A stretch of 51,526 nucleotides of DNA from Nitrosomonas sp. (GTDB lineage: Bacteria; Pseudomonadota; Gammaproteobacteria; Burkholderiales; Nitrosomonadaceae): the NCBI GenBank assembly GCA_008015595.1, contig SSFW01000051.1, forward strand, positions 1 to 51,526. The letters are read 5' to 3'. The notes beneath the pieces are model-generated. The model was not told where the DNA came from. It ran no database searches and saw nothing but the letters and a program-made list of their open reading frames with translations. The position numbers and the translations under genes were made by a program. Positions 16,691-22,702 of the stretch are shown here, piece by piece. Each line of letters begins with the position of its first letter. The stretch's first letter is position 1.

Positions 16691-17479
16691 ATGATTTTAA
16701 CTTGGATCATCTTGGCTGGTTTGGCGGGAGGAATGTTAAGCGTTTTATTTGCGGCCTTCTTGACATTAAAAACGAGTAGTGCCTGGGTATCAACACTCGT
16801 TTCTTATGCAATCGGTGCATTACTTGGCGCAGCTTTTATTAATACACTCCCTGAGGCATTAGCAATTGCAGATGATTCACGATCCATTACTATCATCATA
16901 TTAATGGGAATATTGGCATTCTTTATTTTAGAAAAACTGGTGTTATGGCGGCATTGCCATTTAGATGAGTGTGAGGCGCATGATATTAATCAGCACACGA
17001 TGGTGAATATTCAACATGATCATGGTCGTAGTGGAATCATGATAACCCTCGGCGATATTTTTCATAACTTTGTCGATGGTGTTCTGATTGCTGCTGCTTT
17101 TTTAGTTGATGTTCAAACGGGCATTGTTACCTCGATAGCCATTATTGCACATGAGATTCCGCAGGAAGCGGGAGATTTTATTATTTTACTCAATTCGGGC
17201 TATAGTCGGCTGCAGGCCATATTATTGAATCTGCTGGCTAGTACTGCTACATTAGTAGGAGGGGTGCTTGCTTATTTTATGCTCAATCAACTCAATTATT
17301 TGATTGTACCGATGCTTGGCATTGCAACTGCAAGCATGATCTATGTGGCTATGGCTGATTTGATCCCGAGCTTACATAAACGCCCAGCAATTTCTGCAAC
17401 CATACAGCAAGTGGTTTTGATTATGATGGGTATTGGGTCTATTTGGCTTATCGAGGTTTTATTTAGCCATCATCACTAA
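16691..17479 (+). CDS. ZIP-family divalent metal transporter
   Basis: Integral inner-membrane protein of 262 aa with about eight hydrophobic segments. A histidine-rich loop follows the third (residues about 92-117, with HCHLDECEAHD and QHDHGR). The ZIP metal-site motifs are present as DIFHNFVDGVLIAA and IIAHEIPQEAGD. It should import zinc or a similar metal. The protein ends SHHH. The ATG has no clear ribosome site and stands 23 nt after a terminator hairpin, so control by transcript read-through is possible. A start at 16733 would destroy the first helix. Confidence 0.88.
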   Translation: MILTWIILAGLAGGMLSVLFAAFLTLKTSSAWVSTLVSYAIGALLGAAFINTLPEALAIADDSRSITIIILMGILAFFILEKLVLWRHCHLDECEAHDINQHTMVNIQHDHGRSGIMITLGDIFHNFVDGVLIAAAFLVDVQTGIVTSIAIIAHEIPQEAGDFIILLNSGYSRLQAILLNLLASTATLVGGVLAYFMLNQLNYLIVPMLGIATASMIYVAMADLIPSLHKRPAISATIQQVVLIMMGIGSIWLIEVLFSHHH

Positions 17480-17647
17480 GATGGGGATACCATCAGAGAC
17501 TACATTAACGGTTTCCTGATTGAATGCCCTAAAAATTCTTCCCCTCTCTTGCAATGTAGTAATCCACTGCGTGAGCGTTTATAACGGAGCGAGTCGCGAA
17601 GTTATTCTTGTTTTAAAAATGCCGCTATTTCTTTAGTTAAAAAGAGC

Positions 17648-17675
17648 TTGATTCTTGAAATTTGAAGACTATAAT
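17648..17675 (+). promoter_or_regulatory. Sigma-70-type promoter for the leader ORF and decarboxylase
   Basis: TTGATT at 17648-17653, a 16-nt spacer, and a perfect TATAAT at 17670-17675. Transcription would start near 17682 and give a leader of about 130 nt before the decarboxylase ATG, covering the whole leader ORF. Confidence 0.6.
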
Positions 17676-17723
17676 TCGTCCCTTTAACATATCCATTATT
17701 GTAGTGTTTGTAAGGAGGTCATC

Positions 17724-17789
17724 ATGAAAAGCAAAGTAATTTTTTCTATTCCAACAGACCTAGTTTTTATTCATATTCCTGAAACGTAG
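17724..17789 (+). CDS. 21-codon leader ORF upstream of the decarboxylase
   Basis: A short ORF starting ATG AAA AGC AAA and ending in FIHIPET followed by TAG. It is preceded by a near-perfect Shine-Dalgarno sequence AAGGAGGT (17712-17719) at ideal spacing, one of the strongest in the window. It ends 25 nt before the ATG of the decarboxylase, which has its own GGAAGGAAA site. The AGGTC of its ribosome site can pair with GACCT at 17757-17761 inside the ORF. The arrangement resembles a regulatory leader peptide such as SpeFL before E. coli speF, but the sequence is unrelated. It could instead be a minor protein. Confidence 0.55.
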   Translation: MKSKVIFSIPTDLVFIHIPET

Positions 17790-17814
17790 TGACTTTTGGA
17801 AGGAAATCAAAATC

Positions 17815-18990
17815 ATGAAAATGCATGCTGCCACTGTTCATCAAAATATCCCATCTGATGCGATTTTTGACACGCATCCAGAAATCAGCCTAGATTTATC
17901 CCACGTTGAAGCGGTCCTAAAAAAAGGATATAAAAAACCTTTTTTAATTGTTGATCGTGCTTTGATTCGCAATAAATTCCGACGATTTAGAGCGGTAATG
18001 CCGCGTGTGCATCCTCATTATGCGGTCAAGGCAAACCCTGATCCACGTGTTCTAGCAACCTTAATAGAAGAGGGGGCTGGTTTTGAAATTGCATCAATTG
18101 CTGAGCTTGATTTATTGCTTAGCTTAGGCGTGCCTGCTGCAGAAATCTTTTATAGTAATCCGATTAAATCTAGAGCCTATGTCGAGTACGCCGCAGCTAA
18201 AGGTGTTGAATGGTACGTGCTGGATAGCGTCGAAGAATTACGTAAAATTGTTAGTATTAAACCTGATGCAAAGCTTTATTTGAGAATCGATACACCCAAT
18301 ATCGGTAGTGATTGGCCCCTGGCCGGAAAATTTGGTTCTCATTTAGCAGATGTAAAAGAAATTATCAGTGAGGCTGTGAAATTAAAAGCAGATCTGGCAG
18401 GTGTAACTTTTCATGTAGGCTCACAATGTCGTAATCCTCAAAATTGGCGAGTAGGAATTGAACGCGCTAAAAGTGTATTTGCTGACATGGAGCAATCTGG
18501 ACTTAAACCTCGGCTACTTAATATTGGTGGGGGGTATCCAGTTAGACATACTAAACCCATCCCTTCGATTGAGGTTATTGCTGAAGTCATTAATGCTGCC
18601 ATTGAAGACCTTTCACCTGAAATTCATATCATGGCAGAACCTGGCAGATATTTAGTGTCTGATTCTGCCTATTTTGTTTGTCAAGTTGTGGGTACTGCAA
18701 CGCGTAATGGTAAGCGCTGGATGTATTGGGATGCGGGAATATTTGGCGGTATCATCGAAGTCAGTGAGGGATTGCGCTATGAAATATTGACAGACCGCAA
18801 AGGAAAGAAGGTTCCCTGGACTATTGCTGGACCAACTTGTGATTCGGTTGATATACTCATGCGTGATGAGTTATTACCGGAAGATCTCCAAGAAGGTGAT
18901 TTTATTTATATACCAAATGCTGGCGCCTATACTACGGCTTATGCCAGCAACTTTAATGGTTTTCCATTACCGGATGTAATTGTAATTTAA
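17815..18990 (+). CDS. Ornithine decarboxylase, alanine-racemase-fold type
   Basis: PLP enzyme of fold type III, 391 aa, expected to convert ornithine to putrescine in polyamine synthesis. PLP lysine K72 is in HYAVKANP. The phosphate-binding glycine stretch is LNIGGGYPV, followed by AEPGRYLV. The catalytic cysteine C342 with D343 in GPTCDSVDIL is the ODC signature. The related diaminopimelate decarboxylase is unlikely because of the short length and local motifs, though lysine or arginine-derived substrates are possible. It is monocistronic, with its own promoter, a leader ORF and a hairpin after the stop. Confidence 0.87.
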   Translation: MKMHAATVHQNIPSDAIFDTHPEISLDLSHVEAVLKKGYKKPFLIVDRALIRNKFRRFRAVMPRVHPHYAVKANPDPRVLATLIEEGAGFEIASIAELDLLLSLGVPAAEIFYSNPIKSRAYVEYAAAKGVEWYVLDSVEELRKIVSIKPDAKLYLRIDTPNIGSDWPLAGKFGSHLADVKEIISEAVKLKADLAGVTFHVGSQCRNPQNWRVGIERAKSVFADMEQSGLKPRLLNIGGGYPVRHTKPIPSIEVIAEVINAAIEDLSPEIHIMAEPGRYLVSDSAYFVCQVVGTATRNGKRWMYWDAGIFGGIIEVSEGLRYEILTDRKGKKVPWTIAGPTCDSVDILMRDELLPEDLQEGDFIYIPNAGAYTTAYASNFNGFPLPDVIVI

Positions 18991-19007
18991 GCGATACGCG
19001 TTATACC

Positions 19008-19048
19008 TAACCGTTCTAGTGGATTTAATCAATCACTAGAACGGGTTA
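19008..19048. terminator. Hairpin between convergent genes
   Basis: CCGTTCTAGTG (19011-19021) pairs with CACTAGAACGG (19034-19044), extended by TAA/TTA across a one-base bulge. It lies 18 nt after the decarboxylase stop and close to the end of the minus-strand gene at 19063. There is no T-run on either side, so it is a termination or RNA-stability stem shared by the two convergent genes rather than a textbook terminator. Confidence 0.5.
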
Positions 19049-19062
19049 GTGAGTTTGGATTA

Positions 19063-19443
19063 CTATTTTCTAGTGCTCAAATCGGGTTTGCAGTAATAGC
19101 GTGAAGTAAAAATCTCGCTCCGGCGCGAGTTTTTGATTACATCCCCCCCATTTTTTACACACGACATCGTTGACTGATCAAGGCTAGCAAAATATTCATT
19201 GGAGCCTGGCTGTGAATCAATGGGTGGTACTTCTTGCCGAATTTTCTTGCAAGTTTCAGGTTCATCGTCAGCAACAATATCGCTAGTCATAGCGGGTAAA
19301 GGGCATAAACGGCATGGATTCCCAGGGCAGAGGCATCCACTGCATGAAGCCTGGGCCTGAACTTGAGGAATATAACCAAACGGAAGTAGTGCTAATAATA
19401 GCGCGATGATCTGATTTACAAATATTTTGTGTTGTTTCTGCAT
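19063..19443 (-). CDS. Cys-rich secreted protein of unknown function
   Basis: Protein of 126 aa with a clear signal peptide (hydrophobic IIALLLALLPFGYIP, cleavage likely after AQA). The mature part begins with a tight cysteine/proline cluster, CSGCLCPGNPCRLCP, and has three further single cysteines (ETCKK, MSCVK, YYCKP). The eight or so cysteines suggest disulfides or metal binding outside the cytoplasm. The ribosome site CGAGG precedes the ATG. It lies 91 nt downstream of the nucleotidyltransferase of the kinase/PqqD set and may be a late member or a second substrate of that system; a TATAAT at 19512-19507 (minus strand) could give it its own promoter. Family not recognised. Confidence 0.6.
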   Translation of the reverse strand: MQKQHKIFVNQIIALLLALLPFGYIPQVQAQASCSGCLCPGNPCRLCPLPAMTSDIVADDEPETCKKIRQEVPPIDSQPGSNEYFASLDQSTMSCVKNGGDVIKNSRRSEIFTSRYYCKPDLSTRK

Positions 19444-19534
19444 TTAATACCTCGTTTTATCTGAATTTAATACTCAATTTACCAGCTATTCCACTTAGAG
19501 AGCAAAATTATACGTGAAGTGATTGTTGTTCACT

Positions 19535-20623
19535 TTATTTCCCTGGTTTGAATCGCAACATCGTTTTGTATAGCAGATGGGGTATGAGTAAGTAGAAAGG
19601 CATTCTGATCCAATGGCTCCGCAGGTAGAGCAAAAAACGTGCAAATTTTGCTCGCTTAGAAGCCTTATCAGGATGGAGTGGAAATAAGGCCAATGGGACC
19701 AGTTGTCGCATGATAAGCTGGGAAACTACTGAAGGTTTCTGAATTAGGCGTTGCTCAGTATTTTCAGGGATTGCTGTTTGAAATATCAATCGAGAATATT
19801 GCATGCCATAGTAAAGTGAATGGCCTAACCGGAGCTGATTGGCCCGTTCTATCAATTTATTCCAAAACGCTGAGTCATGGCTTGCGAAGTATTGCAATTG
19901 GTCATGCAAATCAAGTAAATCGCGTAAGTTATCTACTAAATCGTTATTTTGAAATAGATTAACAACGCAATGTAGAGCCATATCGGTAGGGTTAAGAATT
20001 TTGTGGCCGGATTGGCTTGCAATGGCTGCATCAATAAGCAAACGTGAATCAATTTTGATTTTGCTGGTAATGGGCGAGATCGTATGATGAATATCGATTT
20101 CAGTTTCTCTTTCTTGGTGAATCAGCGCGGGAATCTCATGGCTCCAAGCTCGATAATAATGTTCGTCATAAGCTGAAATTTCGCGATGCTTCCATCCTTC
20201 TTTTAATAACGCTTTCTCAACTTGATCCAGATCATCTTTGGGAACCAAAATATCGAGATCGACAAAAAAACGTCCCTCAGCAGTAGGTAATTTAGCAAGT
20301 TGATAAGCAACACCTTTCAATACGATAATGGGGACCCGAATAGATTTAAGAGCCCAATTTATTCTATCCAACTCCCAGAATGCAAGCTGTTGTTGCTTAT
20401 TTGCGCGAATTAAACTGGAACGTAATTGACTCACTACCCTTACCGGGATTGTATCTAGCAGCTTTCTTCTTTCCAGTTCCACCGCGAGAAAGCCTAATAG
20501 TTTGACTTTCCTTGCTAACCGTAATAGTAATTCCCATTGCGCATAGGTATACTGAGTCAATGTACTTGGATTAATGAGCGCATCCAGTAACAGTTGATGG
20601 TGACTAGATAAACTAAGCTTCAT
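19535..20623 (-). CDS. Nucleotidyltransferase-family protein (PF14907-like)
   Basis: Protein of 362 aa with the nucleotidyltransferase core: VPIIVLKGVAY, then EGRFFVDLDILVPKDDL carrying the acidic DxD pair that binds metal, and later EIDIHHTI. This type of uncharacterised nucleotidyltransferase occurs beside kinase and PqqD-like genes in peptide-modification clusters, including the phosphorylated lasso-peptide clusters of the paeninodin type. The ATG overlaps the end of the HprK-related kinase gene by 11 nt, so the two are coupled. Substrate unknown. Confidence 0.75.
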   Translation of the reverse strand: MKLSLSSHHQLLLDALINPSTLTQYTYAQWELLLRLARKVKLLGFLAVELERRKLLDTIPVRVVSQLRSSLIRANKQQQLAFWELDRINWALKSIRVPIIVLKGVAYQLAKLPTAEGRFFVDLDILVPKDDLDQVEKALLKEGWKHREISAYDEHYYRAWSHEIPALIHQERETEIDIHHTISPITSKIKIDSRLLIDAAIASQSGHKILNPTDMALHCVVNLFQNNDLVDNLRDLLDLHDQLQYFASHDSAFWNKLIERANQLRLGHSLYYGMQYSRLIFQTAIPENTEQRLIQKPSVVSQLIMRQLVPLALFPLHPDKASKRAKFARFLLYLRSHWIRMPFYLLIPHLLYKTMLRFKPGK

Positions 20624-21521
20624 CAGTAAGTTTATTGAACATAGCTAATGCGCTATCAAGATCAGAGTAAACAAGCTGATAACATTGACACTTTCTAATA
20701 AGGCGAGTTACTGCTCTGAACGCTGATTCGCCTAAAATCTCATAGTTGAAAGAATTGCTAGCAAGTAATAAAAATGCTTCAGATTGTGCGAGAGGTTCCA
20801 GTTTTAAAGGCGCATTTGCAGTCCATTTTGGGAAGATGATCCACTTCGCCCTAGCAACCTGATCTGTTTTAAAGATATGATCACGAGGGGGACGAACATG
20901 GGCAATGGTGCCTTTCTGAGTATTGTAAATTTCCTCACCTAGTACCGCTTCTGGTAAATAATCTCTAATGACCTGAATAGATTGATTCTTGAGTGGCATT
21001 AATCGAGGTATGGGTGTGAAAAAATCTGAAATGGGATCCATTAAACCAAACTCATCCGAGAACAACCGATATCCTCTGTGAATAAGCGCAGTGCAGAGCG
21101 TAGTTTTGCCACTTCCTGGCCAAGCAGGTAGTAGTATTAGTGATCCATTTCTTTCCACCGCAGCAGAATGAAACATTAACAAGTGATTGACCCTTACCGC
21201 AATAACCAAATTAATCCCCCATTCTAACGCAGCTAATGCCTGATCAGCCGGGAAAGGTGGAAAGGGCGATTGGCCATCTACGGTAAAGCGAACGAATGAT
21301 GAGAAAGGATTGTTAAATGAAAATTTAGGCAGAACATGCGTGTGAATATCAACGATTTCATTTTCGACAATATCGTAATAGGCATAAAGAAAATGAAGCT
21401 GTTTTGCTAGCTGGGGAACCTCGGTTCGAATTAGAACATTGATAGGGCCTAGTTTAACTCGGATTCCTGAATGAGATAACTGAGCTATGAACTGATCAAC
21501 CGGAATCTGCTCAACGATCAC
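20613..21521 (-). CDS. HprK-related kinase A
   Basis: Kinase of 302 aa related to the C-terminal domain of HPr kinase. The P-loop is PGSGKTTL at 135-142 (after LILLPAWPGSGKTTLC), with a following acidic residue in LFSDEFGL at about D156. It lacks the N-terminal HprK domain and the HPr-binding context, so it is not a second HprK. Related kinases phosphorylate a serine of lasso peptides such as paeninodin. The start is a GTG at 21521 without a clear ribosome site, 16 nt after the PqqD-like gene, so translation probably depends on coupling. It overlaps the nucleotidyltransferase downstream. Confidence 0.82.
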   Translation of the reverse strand: MIVEQIPVDQFIAQLSHSGIRVKLGPINVLIRTEVPQLAKQLHFLYAYYDIVENEIVDIHTHVLPKFSFNNPFSSFVRFTVDGQSPFPPFPADQALAALEWGINLVIAVRVNHLLMFHSAAVERNGSLILLPAWPGSGKTTLCTALIHRGYRLFSDEFGLMDPISDFFTPIPRLMPLKNQSIQVIRDYLPEAVLGEEIYNTQKGTIAHVRPPRDHIFKTDQVARAKWIIFPKWTANAPLKLEPLAQSEAFLLLASNSFNYEILGESAFRAVTRLIRKCQCYQLVYSDLDSALAMFNKLTDEA

Positions 21522-21537
21522 ACGAATTGTTTTATCT

Positions 21538-21873
21538 TTAAGAAATCTGCTTTACTAAACCTAATTCATCAAAGCGACGCAAGGTTTTATTGATTTGCTT
21601 AGGAAAAGCAGTATCAGTTTGTAGTTGAAATTTTTTGACTAAATAATCACATATATCCGCTGTTGATAAGGCAGCGGGAGCATTGTTCTCAATATATATT
21701 AATATCTGAACACTCATTTCATTCAAATAATGAGTTTTTCCCGCATCTGGCTGAAAAACAGTAAATTCACCATCCCATTCTTCAATAATTAAAGAACCAT
21801 AATTTAGTGTTTTCCAACATTCTTCCACGAATGAGCTATAGTGTGCTTGAGTCGGGTAAAACCCCTCTACCAC
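21538..21873 (-). CDS. PqqD-like peptide chaperone of the HprK-related kinase system
   Basis: Small protein with a PqqD-like winged-helix (RRE-type) fold, the class that binds leader regions of ribosomally made peptides. The recognisable core is EEWDGEFTVFQPDAGKTHYLNEMSVQIL, then an alternating helical part ending FDELGLVKQIS. The longest frame starts with GTG at 21873 and overlaps the Tat-signal gene by 38 nt. A GTG at 21828, 7 nt after the upstream stop, gives a 96-residue protein of more usual PqqD length and is more likely. It should bring the peptide or protein substrate to the kinase and nucleotidyltransferase. Confidence 0.75.
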   Translation of the reverse strand: MVEGFYPTQAHYSSFVEECWKTLNYGSLIIEEWDGEFTVFQPDAGKTHYLNEMSVQILIYIENNAPAALSTADICDYLVKKFQLQTDTAFPKQINKTLRRFDELGLVKQIS

Positions 21874-22267
21874 TTAAGGAAGTATAAGCCGTAGCTGAAA
21901 TAATGATACCGCCTCTTGTATTACACTCTAAGGCCTGATTTTCTAAATTATCAGGATCTTGATAATTTCCACTTACCATTGGTGCAGTTCCTAAATCATA
22001 GCGGCCATCACCTAGTGGGCCGCCATTGCTGCTATCAGGATGTACGCATAGGATATCGCCGCTACTCCCACCCGTAGCAGCTGCATTGATATCAGGAATA
22101 GGGGTCCCTATATTACTGGTTCTCGCAAGTGCTGCACCGCTATGCAGTGTCATTATGACTGGTATTGCAGCCGATTTTTTCAGTAATCGTCTTCTTGCTT
22201 GTGCTGGCTTATCCAGCAAAGAATCCTTTCCTGGTTCTATTTCTTTGTTTCTATGATTTTCAGACAT
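21836..22267 (-). CDS. Small Tat-signal protein, candidate substrate of the kinase system
   Basis: Protein of 143 aa. Residues 24-30 (ARRRLLK) match the twin-arginine consensus, followed by the mildly hydrophobic AAIPVIMTLHSGAALA, and cleavage is likely after A48. The mature part (about 95 aa) is rich in Gly, Ser, Asp and Asn, has two cysteines (ILC, LEC), and ends in the serine-rich tail GRGVLPDSSTL. No catalytic motif is visible. It is first in the operon with PqqD-like, kinase and nucleotidyltransferase genes, so it may be the protein they modify, which is inference. A good AGGAG site and an extended -10 promoter precede it. Confidence 0.65.
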   Translation of the reverse strand: MSENHRNKEIEPGKDSLLDKPAQARRRLLKKSAAIPVIMTLHSGAALARTSNIGTPIPDINAAATGGSSGDILCVHPDSSNGGPLGDGRYDLGTAPMVSGNYQDPDNLENQALECNTRGGIIISATAYTSLSGRGVLPDSSTL

Positions 22268-22348
22268 ATTTACGAAACTCCTAATGGCTATCGAGGAATT
22301 CGATTTACACGCGCATTAAAGTATTTAAATGCTAACTATTTACAATCT

Positions 22349-22358
22349 CTATCGATAG
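22349..22358. promoter_or_regulatory. 10-bp palindrome at the predicted transcription start
   Basis: CTATCGATAG is a perfect palindrome placed 2 to 12 nt downstream of the -10 box of the kinase/PqqD operon, where it covers the expected transcription start. A related sequence GGCTATCGAG lies about 65 nt further downstream at 22283. It may be an operator. Confidence 0.35.
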
Positions 22359-22360
22359 CC

Positions 22361-22369
22361 ATTATAGCA
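22361..22369 (-). promoter_or_regulatory. Extended -10 promoter of the kinase/PqqD operon
   Basis: On the minus strand the sequence reads TGC TATAAT, a perfect -10 with the TGn extension, about 95 nt before the ATG at 22267. No good -35 is present at 16 to 18 nt, which is usual for extended -10 promoters. Confidence 0.55.
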
Positions 22370-22534
22370 CTTACTTAAAGATGATCGAGTATTTCAAATT
22401 ACCTACAGATTATCAGTATCTTAGATCACTTATTCTCTAAGAGTTAAATCTTTTCAAAGTGGGATACTCATTAATATATTAATATTTATTTGTTTCTAGG
22501 TTTAATCAAGTCGAATCTTCATAACTTAAGGTAA

Positions 22535-22645
22535 TAACCTAAAAGCTTTATTTTTTAATACGCAAGATACATGCCATCCAATAGAATATTTTTGTAAATC
22601 AAATAGAAACAAGTGGATGGAAAGATATTTTTTTCCTTTAGGTTA
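22535..22645. repeat. Nested inverted repeats
   Basis: An outer 9-bp perfect repeat (TAACCTAAA at 22535-22543, TTTAGGTTA at 22637-22645) encloses an inner 7-bp one (CCATCCA at 22574-22580, TGGATGG at 22614-22620). A run of seven T follows the inner right arm. It could be a structured RNA, a remnant of a small mobile repeat, or chance in AT-rich DNA. Confidence 0.35.
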
Positions 22646-22702
22646 GTTAATAAAAAAATATGTAAAGAAATTCGACAGACTTATATCACCTAGTTACTAA
22701 AA

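Larger units (their letters stand above)
17480..17814. promoter_or_regulatory. Upstream region of the decarboxylase gene
   Basis: This 335-nt gap has no normal-size gene. It holds a good promoter (17648-17675) and a 21-codon leader ORF (17724-17789), both listed separately. The first 160 nt show nothing recognisable. Confidence 0.6.
22268..22702. other. 435-nt intergenic region before the czc operon end
   Basis: AT-rich, no gene seen. Near its left end are the leader and promoter of the Tat-signal gene (22361-22369). Its right part holds two nested inverted repeats (22535-22645). No clear terminator follows czcA on the minus strand. Confidence 0.55.

Noticed and set aside
17815-18990. Diaminopimelate decarboxylase
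   Set aside because: The length and the GPTCDSVD region match ornithine-type decarboxylases, and there is no lysine or diaminopimelate gene nearby.
20613-21521. A second copy of HPr kinase
   Set aside because: The protein lacks the HprK N-terminal domain and is encoded with PqqD-like and nucleotidyltransferase genes, while a genuine hprK lies at 1208-2149.
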